From: Streptomyces gobiensis
Lineage (GTDB): Bacteria > Actinomycetota > Actinomycetes > Streptomycetales > Streptomycetaceae
Length of the DNA: 64,000 nucleotides
Direction of reading: 5' to 3'
Assembly (NCBI RefSeq): GCF_021216675.1
Contig: NZ_CP086120.1
Span: forward strand, 62,001-126,000
How positions within the stretch are numbered: position 1 is the stretch's first letter; each line of letters opens with the position of its first letter. The position numbers were made by a program, and so were the translations under genes. This document shows, piece by piece, positions 26,051 to 33,937 of this stretch. The notes below the pieces were generated by a model. The model searched no databases. It saw nothing but the letters and a program-made list of their open reading frames with translations, and was not told where the DNA came from.

Positions 26051-26895
26051 AGCCGGCAGGCGTGGATTCCTGTGGTCAGGATGGCGCGGGCACCGAGTTC
26101 ATAGAGGTCGTCCATGATCCGCTGAGCTTCCCGGGCGGGCACCATGGAGCGTACGGCGACCCAGCCCTTGTCGTGCAGCGGGGAGACGGTGGGTGACTCC
26201 AGGCCGGGGGTGAGCTCGACGGCCTTCTCGACCTGCTCGGCGCGGATGTCGTAGTCCATCATCACGTACCGCCGGGCGACGAGCACGCCCTGCATACGAC
26301 GGAGGAACTGCTGGACCTTCGGGTCGTCGGCAGGTGCCCCGGTGCGCCGGATGACGACCGCCTCGGACTCCAGGATCGGCTCGCTGATGATCTCCAGACC
26401 GGCGTTGCGGAGGGTGGTGCCGGTCTCGACGACATCGGCGATGACCTCGGCGACGCCCAGCTGGATGGCGGTCTCCACGGCACCGTCGAGGTGGACGACG
26501 GAGGCATCGACGCCGTGGTCGGCGAGGTGCCTGGCGACCAGCCCGGAGAAGGAGGTGGCGATGGTCATACCGCCGAACTCGCTGACGTCCTTGGCCGTGC
26601 CGGGGCGGGTGGCATAGCGGAAGGTGGAACCGGCGAAGCCTAGCTTGAGGATCTCCTCGGCGTCGGCGCCGGAGTCGAGCAGCAGGTCACGCCCGGTGAT
26701 GCCGATGTCGAGCTTTCCGGAGCCCACATAGACGGCGATGTCACGGGGGCGGAGGAAGAAGAACTCGACGTCGTTGTCGGCGTCGACCAGGACCAGCTCG
26801 CGGCGGTCCTTGCGCTGCCGGTAGCCCGCCTCATGGAGCATCTCCGACGCAGGCTCGGACAGTGAACCCTTGTTGGGGACGGCGATGCGCAGCAT
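26047..26895 (-). CDS. hisG: ATP phosphoribosyltransferase
   Basis: HisG catalyses the first step of histidine synthesis, joining ATP and PRPP. At 282 residues it is the long form with its own C-terminal regulatory domain that binds histidine, so no HisZ is needed. Visible parts are [36 protein letters not shown], and the PRPP loop [18 protein letters not shown]. It follows hisE by 51 nt. Pairing hisG with hisE apart from the main his operon is usual for actinomycetes. Confidence 0.97.
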   Translation of the reverse strand: MLRIAVPNKGSLSEPASEMLHEAGYRQRKDRRELVLVDADNDVEFFFLRPRDIAVYVGSGKLDIGITGRDLLLDSGADAEEILKLGFAGSTFRYATRPGTAKDVSEFGGMTIATSFSGLVARHLADHGVDASVVHLDGAVETAIQLGVAEVIADVVETGTTLRNAGLEIISEPILESEAVVIRRTGAPADDPKVQQFLRRMQGVLVARRYVMMDYDIRAEQVEKAVELTPGLESPTVSPLHDKGWVAVRSMVPAREAQRIMDDLYELGARAILTTGIHACRL

Positions 26896-26946
26896 GGGAC
26901 GGGCTTCCTTTGCGTTGTGGTGGTGCGTAACGGTTGTGGTGCGGGC

Positions 26947-27219
26947 TCAGAGGTGAGCGTATACGTCATCGAGGGAGATACCGCGGGCGACCATCATCAC
27001 CTGAAGGTGGTAGAGGAGCTGGGAGATCTCCTCAGCGGTGCGGTCGGCGCCCTCGTACTCGGCGGCCATCCACACCTCGGCGGCCTCTTCGACGACCTTC
27101 TTGCCGATGGAATGGACGCCGGAGGCGACCAGCTCGGCGGTGCGGGAGGTGATGGGGTCGCCGGTGGCGGCCTTCTGCTGGAGCTCGGTGAAGAGCTCCT
27201 CGAATGTCTTGTTGGCCAT
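26947..27219 (-). CDS. hisE: Phosphoribosyl-ATP pyrophosphatase
   Basis: HisE hydrolyses phosphoribosyl-ATP to phosphoribosyl-AMP, the second step of histidine synthesis. The 90-residue protein has the MazG-like all-helical fold with the metal-binding pattern [16 protein letters not shown] and [17 protein letters not shown]. It is a separate protein, not fused to HisI. It begins 34 nt after ribH and precedes hisG in the same operon. Confidence 0.97.
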   Translation of the reverse strand: MANKTFEELFTELQQKAATGDPITSRTAELVASGVHSIGKKVVEEAAEVWMAAEYEGADRTAEEISQLLYHLQVMMVARGISLDDVYAHL

Positions 27220-27253
27220 GGTGTTCTTACCCTACGGGTTCGCTCGGCTGCGT

Positions 27254-27739
27254 TCAGCGCCAGGGCTCCGCTACGGTCCGCAGGGTGGCCGCGGTGGCGA
27301 CGGCGGCGGTGACCGCTTCATGGCCCTTGTCCTCGGTGGAGTCCGCAAGCCCGGCACGGTCCAGGGCCTGCTCCTCGGTGTCGCAGGTGAGCACGCCGAA
27401 GCCAATGGGGACGCCGGTGTCCACACTGACCTGGGTGAGGCCCTGGGTGACGCCCTGGCATACGTAGTCGAAGTGCGGGGTGCCGCCACGGATGACGACG
27501 CCGAGGGCGACAATGGCATCGTAGCCGCGCGCGGCCAGCACCTTCGCCACGACCGGCAGCTCAAAGCTGCCGGGGACCCGCAGCAGGGTGGGCTCATCGA
27601 TGCCCAGCTCGCCCAGGGCGCGCAGGGCTCCGTCGACGAGACCGTCCATCACCTTGTCGTGCCACAGCGCGGCCACCACGGCCACCCGCAGGTCCTCGCA
27701 GTTCTTGACGGTCAGTTCGGGTGCGCCCTTGCCGCTCAA
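27254..27739 (-). CDS. ribH: 6,7-dimethyl-8-ribityllumazine synthase
   Basis: RibH condenses 5-amino-6-ribitylaminouracil with 3,4-dihydroxy-2-butanone 4-phosphate, the step before riboflavin synthase. The 161-residue protein shows the family motifs [31 protein letters not shown] and [16 protein letters not shown]. It assembles as an icosahedral or pentameric shell in other bacteria. It follows ribBA by 75 nt, a gap filled by a short tandem repeat, and precedes hisE. Confidence 0.97.
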   Translation of the reverse strand: MSGKGAPELTVKNCEDLRVAVVAALWHDKVMDGLVDGALRALGELGIDEPTLLRVPGSFELPVVAKVLAARGYDAIVALGVVIRGGTPHFDYVCQGVTQGLTQVSVDTGVPIGFGVLTCDTEEQALDRAGLADSTEDKGHEAVTAAVATAATLRTVAEPWR

Positions 27740-27756
27740 CGTTGCTCCTCGTGATC

Positions 27757-27794
27757 GGGTTGTTCGGGTTGTTCTGGGTGTTCTGGGTGTGCTT
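27757..27794. repeat. Short tandem repeat between ribBA and ribH
   Basis: Four imperfect units of 9-10 nt (GGGTTGTTC, GGGTTGTTCT, GGGTGTTCT, GGGTGTGCTT) stand head to tail. The run is T-rich compared with its surroundings and could vary in length between strains. Confidence 0.75.
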
Positions 27795-27814
27795 CAGCTG
27801 TGCTTCGTACGCGT

Positions 27815-29110
27815 TTACTGGTTGCCGCAGGCGGAGATGTGGGCGTCTTCCAGCCAGGGCAGGTCGTGCCCCATCCGGTCCCGTTTGGTGCGCAGATAGC
27901 GGAGGTTGTGTTCGCCGGCCTGGACGGGCATCGGCTCCCGGCCGGTGACCCGCAGTCCGTGCTTGACCAGGGCGGCGGTCTTCTCGGGGTTGTTGGTCAT
28001 CAGCCGCACGGTGCGGACGCCGAGGTCGGTGAGCATCTGGGCGCCCGCCGCGTAGTCCCGGGCGTCCGCGGGCAGGCCCAGTTCAAGGTTGGCGTCCAGG
28101 GTGTCGCGGCCGCGCTCCTGGAGTTCGTAGGCACGCAGCTTGGACAGCAGGCCGATGCCACGCCCCTCGTGGCCCCGCAGATAGATGACGACACCACGGC
28201 CCTCGTCCTGGACACGCTGCAGGGACGCGTTGAGCTGCGGCCCGCAGTCGCAGCGCAGGGAGTGGAAGATGTCCCCGGTCAGGCACTCGGAGTGCACTCG
28301 GACCAGGACGTCCTCGCCATCGCCGAGCTCTCCGGCGACCAGGGCGATGTGCTCGACGCCGTCGACGGTGGAGCGGTAGCCATAGGCGCGGAAGTCGCCG
28401 TGGACGGTGGGCAACCGGGTCTCGGCCTCGCGGCGCACCGTGGGTTCAGCGGACTTGCGGTAGGCGATGAGGTCCTCGATGGAGATGATCGCCAGTCCGT
28501 GCTTACGTGCGAACGGGACCAGCTCGGGCAGCCGGAGCATGGTGCCGTCCTCGGCGGCGATCTCGACGATGGCGGCGGCCGGGCGCAGTCCGGCGAGCCG
28601 GGCCAGGTCGACGCCCGCCTCCGTGTGGCCGTCGCGCGTCAGTACGCCGCCGGGGCGGGCGCGCAGCGGGAAGACATGTCCGGGGCGGACGAAGTCCGAG
28701 GGGGAGAAGGCCGGGTCGGCGAGCATCCGGATGGTGGTGGCCCGGTCGGCGGCGGAGATGCCGGTGCTGACGCCATGCGCGGCGGAGGCATCCACGGAGA
28801 CGGTGAACGCGGTGCTCATGGACTCGGTGTTGTGCTGCACCATTTGGGGGAGTTCGAGCCGGTCGAGCTCAGGCCCCTCCATGGGTACGCAGATCAGGCC
28901 GCGGCACTCGGTCATCATGAACGCCACGATCTCGGGGGTGGCCATCTCGGCGGCGATGATGAGGTCACCCTCGTTCTCCCGGTCGGCGTCGTCGACCACG
29001 ACCACGGGCCGTCCGGCCGCGATATCGCTGAGGGCCCGCTCGACAGGGTCGAGGGTGAGGTCCTCCTCGATGCCCGGTGCCGTCTCGTACCAGCTGCTCA
29101 GTGCGGTCAT
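27815..29110 (-). CDS. ribBA: Bifunctional 3,4-dihydroxy-2-butanone-4-phosphate synthase / GTP cyclohydrolase II
   Basis: This 431-residue enzyme supplies both branches of riboflavin synthesis. The N-terminal DHBP synthase domain (about 1-215) shows [19 protein letters not shown] and CRGLICVPM; the C-terminal GTP cyclohydrolase II domain (about 220-425) has the zinc motif [16 protein letters not shown] and [14 protein letters not shown]. The ATG at 29110 was chosen for the AAGGAG 7 nt upstream and its overlap with the ribM stop (ATGA). Both domains look complete. Confidence 0.96.
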   Translation of the reverse strand: MTALSSWYETAPGIEEDLTLDPVERALSDIAAGRPVVVVDDADRENEGDLIIAAEMATPEIVAFMMTECRGLICVPMEGPELDRLELPQMVQHNTESMSTAFTVSVDASAAHGVSTGISAADRATTIRMLADPAFSPSDFVRPGHVFPLRARPGGVLTRDGHTEAGVDLARLAGLRPAAAIVEIAAEDGTMLRLPELVPFARKHGLAIISIEDLIAYRKSAEPTVRREAETRLPTVHGDFRAYGYRSTVDGVEHIALVAGELGDGEDVLVRVHSECLTGDIFHSLRCDCGPQLNASLQRVQDEGRGVVIYLRGHEGRGIGLLSKLRAYELQERGRDTLDANLELGLPADARDYAAGAQMLTDLGVRTVRLMTNNPEKTAALVKHGLRVTGREPMPVQAGEHNLRYLRTKRDRMGHDLPWLEDAHISACGNQ

Positions 29111-29802
29111 GCCGCCGCTCCTTCCATTTCCCGGGCCGGCCGCTGGGCCGGTACGGCGCTCACGCGGGAGCGCAGCCACCAGGCGCGCATGCCCCACAAC
29201 ACCAAGACGAGATAGACGAGGTAGACCAGGCCGGAGAAGGCGAGGCCACTGCTGAAGGCGAGCGGGACGCCCACCAGGTCGACGAGCAGCCAGGCGAACC
29301 AGAACTCCACCAGCCCGCGGGCCTGGGCGAACATGGCGGCGAGGGTGCCGGTGAAGATGTACGCGTCCGGCCAGGGGTTCCAGGAGAGCCCGTCGAACGC
29401 GGTGAACAGCGCGCCGACCGCGGCGGTACCCAGCGCGGTACCGGCTATGAGGAGCCCACGCTCACGCCAGGTGGCGAAACGGACGGCTATGGAGCCGTCC
29501 TTCGCCCGCTGTGTACCGCTGCGCCACTGCCGCCAGCCCCAGAGCGCGACGGTGATGACGAGCAGCTGCTTGCCGACGCTGCCGCCGAGCTGTACGGAAG
29601 CGTAGGCGGCGACGAGAACGAGGCCGGACAGCAGCTGGGTGGGCCAGGTGAGGATGGAGCGGCGCCAGCCGAGGGCGAGTGCGGTCAGCCCCATCAGGTT
29701 GCCGATCATGTCGGACCAGATGACGCGCTGTCCGAAGGCCTCGAAAGCGGTGCCATTCAGGGTGCCGTTCAGGGTGTCGTTCAGCCAGTCGAGTGTGCTC
29801 AC
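29107..29802 (-). CDS. ribM: PnuC-like transporter, probably riboflavin transporter RibM
   Basis: A 231-residue membrane protein with six to seven helices and PnuC-family features ([43 protein letters not shown]). PnuC proteins take up nicotinamide riboside, but PnuC homologues inside actinobacterial rib operons (RibM of Streptomyces davaonensis and Corynebacterium glutamicum) transport riboflavin. Position between ribE and ribBA under an FMN riboswitch makes the latter far more likely. It starts at GTG overlapping the ribE stop and ends overlapping the ribBA start. Confidence 0.85.
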   Translation of the reverse strand: MSTLDWLNDTLNGTLNGTAFEAFGQRVIWSDMIGNLMGLTALALGWRRSILTWPTQLLSGLVLVAAYASVQLGGSVGKQLLVITVALWGWRQWRSGTQRAKDGSIAVRFATWRERGLLIAGTALGTAAVGALFTAFDGLSWNPWPDAYIFTGTLAAMFAQARGLVEFWFAWLLVDLVGVPLAFSSGLAFSGLVYLVYLVLVLWGMRAWWLRSRVSAVPAQRPAREMEGAAA

Positions 29803-30425
29803 TTGACGGCCTCCGACGGGCCCGTGTCAACGGTGTCTTTGGCGGCGAGCAGCCGCTCGACGTACTTGGCGAGGACATCGACCTCGAGGTTGACAGGGTC
29901 ACCGACCTGTTTGATGCCCAGGGTGGTGAGAGCGAGGGTGGTGGGGATGAGGCTGATGGTGAAGTGGTCACCGTCGGCGTCGACAACGGTGAGGCTGACG
30001 CCGTCGACGGTGATGGAGCCCTTCTCCACGACATAGCGGGCGAGTTCCGGCGGCAGCGAGATCCTGACGAGCTCCCAGTGCTCGCCGGGAGTGCGCTCGG
30101 CGATGGTGCCGGTGCCGTCGACATGACCCTGTACGAGGTGGCCGCCGAGCCGTCCGCCCAGCGCCATGGGGCGTTCCAGGTTGACCCGGGATCCGGGGGC
30201 GAGCGCCCCCAGGCTGGAGCGCTTCAGGGTCTCGGCCATCACATCGGCGGTGAACTCGCCGTCCGCGGTATCGACGACGGTCAGGCAGACGCCGTTGACG
30301 GCGATCGAGTCGCCGTGCCGGGCGTCCTCGGTGACGACGGGGCCGCGCAGGCGGAAGCGTGAGGAGTCGCCCAGCTGCTCGATGGCGGTGACCTCGCCCA
30401 GTTCTTCGACGATTCCGGTGAACAC
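29799..30425 (-). CDS. ribE: Riboflavin synthase alpha chain
   Basis: RibE dismutates two lumazine molecules to riboflavin and the pyrimidine precursor. The 208-residue protein has the two-fold repeated lumazine-binding domains: MFTGIVEELG, SIAVNGVCLTVV in the first half and SITVDGVSLTVVDADGDHF in the second. GTG at 30425 directly abuts the ribD stop. Together with RibD, RibBA and RibH the whole pathway is present except the phosphatase step. Confidence 0.96.
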   Translation of the reverse strand: MFTGIVEELGEVTAIEQLGDSSRFRLRGPVVTEDARHGDSIAVNGVCLTVVDTADGEFTADVMAETLKRSSLGALAPGSRVNLERPMALGGRLGGHLVQGHVDGTGTIAERTPGEHWELVRISLPPELARYVVEKGSITVDGVSLTVVDADGDHFTISLIPTTLALTTLGIKQVGDPVNLEVDVLAKYVERLLAAKDTVDTGPSEAVK

Positions 30426-31550
30426 TCAGGACTCCCTGTGGGCGGTAGGCGCGACGGTGGGAACAGCGGTGATACGCAGGTCGGGGCCGAGACGGGCGGT
30501 GTCGGTGAAGGTCAGCCGCAGCGCGCGGGTGATGGTGGTGATCCCGGCTCCGGCCAGGGCGTGCGGGCCGTCACCGAGCAGGGCGGGTGCGAGATAGCCG
30601 GTGACCTTGTCGATGGCGTGCGCGGCGACGAAGGCTCCGGCGAGGGTGGGGCCGCCTTCCAGCAGTACGGAGCGGATATCGCGCTTGTGCAGGGCGGCGA
30701 GCAGCGCGTGGATGTCCAGGCCGGTGCGGTCGGCGGCGCGTGGTAGCCGTACGAGCTCGGTGCGGCCGTCCAGCGCGGTGGTGTCGGCGTCCCCGGCGAC
30801 GGCGATCAGGGTGGGGGCGGCGTCGTCGAGGACACGGGCGCCGGGAGTGACGGCGGTGGCGTTCGTATCGACGACCACCCGCAGCGGCTGCACCACGCCG
30901 GAGATGCCGCGCACCGCCAGATGCGGGTTGTCGGCGCGGGCGGTGCCGGAGCCGACGATGACGGCATCGGACTCGGCGCGCAGCCGGTGGACATCGGCAC
31001 GGGACTCGGCCGAGGTGATCCAGCGGCTGGTGCCATCGGCCGCGGCGATCCGGCCATCGAGGGTGGCGGCGTACTTCCAGTGCACATGGGGGCGGCCGCA
31101 CCGGACAGAGGTCAGCCAGGCGGCGTTGCCCGCCGCGGCCTCTTCGGCGAGCAGCCCGCTGACGACGTCGATTCCGGCGGCGGTGAGGGTGGCGGCCCCG
31201 CCCTGTGCGCTGGGGTGGGGATCGGCGACGGCGTAGACGACGCGGGCGATCCCGGCGTCAATGAGGGCCTGGGCACAGGGCCCGGTGCGACCGGTGTGGT
31301 TGCAGGGCTCCAGGGTGATGACGGCGGTGCCACCGCGGGCGTCGTCACCGGCTTCGGCGAGGGCGTGGATCTCGGCGTGCGGACCTCCGGCCCGCTTGTG
31401 CCAGCCCTCGCCCACGGTGCGGCCATGCGCGTCCAGGATGACGCAGCCGACGATCGGGTTGGGGCTGGTGAAGCCGAGGCCGCGGGAGGCCAGGGTGATC
31501 GCGCGGCGCATCGCGTCGCGCTCATTCGGCGCTGCGGCTGCGGTGGCCAC
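30426..31550 (-). CDS. ribD: Bifunctional riboflavin deaminase/reductase
   Basis: RibD deaminates and reduces the pyrimidine intermediate of riboflavin synthesis. The 374-residue protein has the N-terminal zinc deaminase domain (HAEIHAL and PCNHTGRTGPC) and the C-terminal reductase domain (about 150-370, with VLLEGGPTLAGAFVAA). The GTG at 31550 follows AGGAGG by 6 nt; a longer open frame would run into the riboswitch leader and is wrong. It is the first gene of the rib-his operon. Confidence 0.96.
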   Translation of the reverse strand: MATAAAAPNERDAMRRAITLASRGLGFTSPNPIVGCVILDAHGRTVGEGWHKRAGGPHAEIHALAEAGDDARGGTAVITLEPCNHTGRTGPCAQALIDAGIARVVYAVADPHPSAQGGAATLTAAGIDVVSGLLAEEAAAGNAAWLTSVRCGRPHVHWKYAATLDGRIAAADGTSRWITSAESRADVHRLRAESDAVIVGSGTARADNPHLAVRGISGVVQPLRVVVDTNATAVTPGARVLDDAAPTLIAVAGDADTTALDGRTELVRLPRAADRTGLDIHALLAALHKRDIRSVLLEGGPTLAGAFVAAHAIDKVTGYLAPALLGDGPHALAGAGITTITRALRLTFTDTARLGPDLRITAVPTVAPTAHRES

Positions 31551-31638
31551 CGGGTCCTCCTGCCTCTTCGGGCACGGACTCCGGGGCGGTACGGACAGGA
31601 CGGACGTCGATGCTTCAGACACCGGGCCGGTGGATACA

Positions 31639-31660
31639 GTCCGTCCCCTGGGGGACGGAC
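31639..31660 (-). terminator. Hairpin between FMN riboswitch and ribD (expression platform)
   Basis: GTCCGTCCCC (31639-31648) pairs perfectly with GGGGACGGAC (31651-31660). It lies about 30 nt beyond the aptamer and 90 nt before the ribD start. No U-run follows, so termination may be Rho-aided, or the hairpin may be an alternative structure. Its use as switch platform is inferred. Confidence 0.5.
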
Positions 31661-31692
31661 CGCGGACGGCGGTGCACCGCATCGAGCCCGCC

Positions 31693-31820
31693 GCGCACTG
31701 CCTCCCATCCGGACTTTAACCGTCGGTCCAGGAATTTCACCTGGTCAACCGGCCGCTGGCAGCGGCCGGGTCGCGGACTTTAACCGCCGGTTCGGACTTT
31801 CACCGACCCCGGAGTGCGCT
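31693..31820 (-). ncRNA. FMN riboswitch (RFN element) of the rib operon
   Basis: The complete conserved RFN core is readable on the minus strand: the P1 arms (GCGCACTCC and GGCAGTGCGC), GGTCGGTGAAAGTCC, GGCGGTTAAAGTCCGCGACCC, a variable GC-rich P-stem, CCAGGTGAAATTCCTGG, and GACGGTTAAAGTCCGGATGG. FMN binding should reduce expression of the downstream ribD-ribE-ribM-ribBA-ribH (and perhaps his) genes. Spacing to the ribD start is about 140 nt. Confidence 0.97.
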
Positions 31821-31826
31821 GACGTC

Positions 31827-31835
31827 ACTAATACA
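31827..31835 (-). promoter_or_regulatory. Candidate -10 (TGTATTAGT) of the rib operon
   Basis: TGTATTAGT stands immediately upstream of the first riboswitch base pair on the minus strand, where transcription should start. It has an extended -10 look (TGnTA). No convincing -35 at 17-18 nt was found. Confidence 0.4.
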
Positions 31836-31950
31836 GGGTCCAGTCTGCCATGCGCGGCGGCGGCGCACCCCGGCGAGGTGCTGTGGGCTGACTCACAGCA
31901 CTGGTGCGCACGCGTTGGGTCATCCGGCGCTGGGGCGATGCGCGCCCTGC

Positions 31951-31956
31951 TAGTTT
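31951..31956 (+). promoter_or_regulatory. -10-like TAGTTT of a leaderless MFS-gene transcript
   Basis: TAGTTT ends 6 nt before the ATG at 31963, and there is no ribosome binding site. This fits a leaderless transcript divergent from the rib operon. Confidence 0.45.
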
Positions 31957-31962
31957 GCGCCC

Positions 31963-33174
31963 ATGGAGGCAGCCTCCCTGGGCACCGCCCGGCGTTCCGT
32001 CGCCGTGGTCTTCGCGGTGCATGGGGCGGCCAGCGGCAGCTACGCGACCCGGATCCCCTGGATCCAGGAGCGGCTGGGGCTGGGCCCGGGGCAGTTGGGG
32101 ATCGCGCTGGCCTGCGCCACGGCGGGGGCCGCCGTGGCGATGCCGCTGTCCGCGCGGCTGGCACATCGGTACGGGCCCCGGGGCGCGGTGCGCTGGCTCG
32201 CCGTGCTCTGCTGCGTCACCGTGACGCTGCCGCCGCTGGCGCCGGGTCTGCTGTGGCTGTGCGGGGCGCTGCTGCTGTTCGGTGCCGGGCTGGGCCTGCT
32301 GGATGTGGCGATGAACGCACAGGGGGTGCAGATCGAGGAGCGGTTGGGGCGCTCTGTGATGTCCGGGCTGCACGGGCTGTGGAGCGTGGGCACGCTGATC
32401 GGCGGTGCGGGCGGCGCGATGGCCGCGCATACGGGGCTGGACGCCCGGGTCCATCTGGGCTGTACCGCGCCGCTGCTGGCAGGCGTGGCGCTGCTCGTAT
32501 CGCGGTGGACGCCGGATATCCGGGCCGGGCCCTCGGTGGCGCGGCCACCGCGTTTCGCGCTGCCGTCGCGGGCCGTGCTGGCGGTCGGGCTCGTCGGCTT
32601 CTGCGCGGTCTTCGCCGAGGGTGCGTCGATGGACTGGTCGGGTGTCTATCTGCGCGAGGTGACCGGTGCTTCGCCGGGGCTGGCGGCGGGCGCGTACACC
32701 GCCTTCGCCGGCACCATGGCCGTGGCCCGGCTGGCCGGTGACGCCACGGTGCGGCGTTTTGGGCCGGTAGGGACCGTACGGGCCGGCGGGGTGCTGGCGA
32801 CGCTGGGTGGAGCGCTGGTGGTCACCGCACGGACACCGGGCCCGGCGGTCGCGGGCTTCGCGCTGACCGGGGTAGGTATCGCGGTCGTGGTGCCGCTGTG
32901 CTTCGCGGCGGCGGGGCGGACCACGGCGCTGCCGGGGCAGGCGATCGCGGGGGTGGCGACGCTGGCGTACGCCTCGGGCCTGGCGGCTCCGGCGCTGGTC
33001 GGCTGGATCGCCGAGGCGACGACTCTGCCGGTGTCCTTCGCGCTGGTGACGGTCCTGACGGCGGGCCTGGTGGTGGGCGCGGGGCTGCTGCGTCCCCCGT
33101 CCGGGGAGTCCTCAGGCGCGTACCGCACATCGGGGAGGTATCGCTGCGACGCTGATGTGCATGACGTCAGCTGA
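31963..33174 (+). CDS. MFS transporter
   Basis: A 403-residue membrane protein with twelve predicted helices in two halves. Visible family features are RIPWIQERLGLGPGQLG in the first helix-loop, the loop ARLAHRYGPRGAVRW between helices 2 and 3, GLLDVAMNAQGVQIE, and GLHGLWSVGTLIGGAGG in helix 5. The closest types known to me are YfkF/FucP-like drug or sugar transporters; the substrate is not evident. Its end overlaps the next gene by 20 nt. It is divergent from the FMN-controlled operon, but nothing shows a role in flavin transport. Confidence 0.8.
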   Translation: MEAASLGTARRSVAVVFAVHGAASGSYATRIPWIQERLGLGPGQLGIALACATAGAAVAMPLSARLAHRYGPRGAVRWLAVLCCVTVTLPPLAPGLLWLCGALLLFGAGLGLLDVAMNAQGVQIEERLGRSVMSGLHGLWSVGTLIGGAGGAMAAHTGLDARVHLGCTAPLLAGVALLVSRWTPDIRAGPSVARPPRFALPSRAVLAVGLVGFCAVFAEGASMDWSGVYLREVTGASPGLAAGAYTAFAGTMAVARLAGDATVRRFGPVGTVRAGGVLATLGGALVVTARTPGPAVAGFALTGVGIAVVVPLCFAAAGRTTALPGQAIAGVATLAYASGLAAPALVGWIAEATTLPVSFALVTVLTAGLVVGAGLLRPPSGESSGAYRTSGRYRCDADVHDVS

Positions 33175-33859
33175 ACAGATGTCGCCGCAGCGCACGGCGA
33201 CGGTGGAGTGGGCCGTAAAGCGGATGCGCGCGATCGGTGCCGGGCTGCCGCCCGAGGACGGGGTCGCGGTATTCAACCAGGTGTATCTGTCGGTCACCGA
33301 GGATTTCGGACAGCGCTTGGCGGAGGGGCACTTCGAGGACCGGGAGGCCGCCGGTGAGCTGGGGGCACGGTTCGCCGGGCGGTATCTGACGGCGGTCGAC
33401 GCCACGGCGGCGGGGCAGCGGGCACCCGCCTGCTGGCGGCCGCTGTTCCAGCTGCGCGGCCATCCCTCGGTGCACCCGCTGCAGTTCGCACTGGCCGGGA
33501 TCAACGCGCACATCGGGCACGATCTGCCGCTGTCGCTGGTGGATACCTGCGTCACCCGGGGAGCCGGACCGGATGAGCTGGAAGCGGACTTCAACCGGGT
33601 CGGGGAGCTGCTCATCGGGATGGAGGAGCGGCTCCGGGAAGAGCTGATGCCCGGGCCCGATCTGCTTGATGTGGCGGATCCGCTGACCCATCTGGTGGGG
33701 TCGTGGAACCTGAGCAAGGCACGTGAGGGGGCGTGGTCGGCGTTCCGCGTGCTGTGGCGGCTGCGGGAGTTTCCCGAGCTGGCCGGGGAGTTCACCGGTC
33801 GGCTGGACGCCAGCGTCGGGATGGCCGGGCGCATCCTGCTGACACCGGTGCGGCGGTGA
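33155..33859 (+). CDS. DUF5995 family protein
   Basis: A 234-residue, mainly helical cytoplasmic protein of the DUF5995 family. Conserved pieces include VFNQVYLSVTE, HPLQFALAGINAHIGHDLPLSLVDTC and DPLTHLVGSWNLSKAREGAW. The conserved His residues in the central helix might bind a metal, but no activity is known. Start ATG 33155 is used; ATG 33161 is equally possible since the ribosome binding site is weak. It overlaps the MFS gene end and is convergent with davB. Confidence 0.75.
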   Translation: MCMTSAEQMSPQRTATVEWAVKRMRAIGAGLPPEDGVAVFNQVYLSVTEDFGQRLAEGHFEDREAAGELGARFAGRYLTAVDATAAGQRAPACWRPLFQLRGHPSVHPLQFALAGINAHIGHDLPLSLVDTCVTRGAGPDELEADFNRVGELLIGMEERLREELMPGPDLLDVADPLTHLVGSWNLSKAREGAWSAFRVLWRLREFPELAGEFTGRLDASVGMAGRILLTPVRR

Positions 33860-33894
33860 GCTCTCCCCGGTCCCTTCACTTCCTTTCCCGTAAC

Positions 33895-33908
33895 GGGGGC
33901 CAGCCCCC
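33895..33908. terminator. Short GC hairpin between DUF5995 and davB genes
   Basis: GGGGGC pairs with GCCCCC across a 2-nt CA gap (33895-33908), followed by further C/G runs. It lies between convergent stops and is the only terminator-like structure there. Confidence 0.4.
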
Positions 33909-33937
33909 GGCCCCCGGAGACTCCCGGCCGTGCCCGG

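Noticed and set aside
30921..32741. Plus-strand frame of 606 codons across ribD and the riboswitch
   Set aside because: It crosses the conserved RFN element and is antisense to ribD; not a gene.
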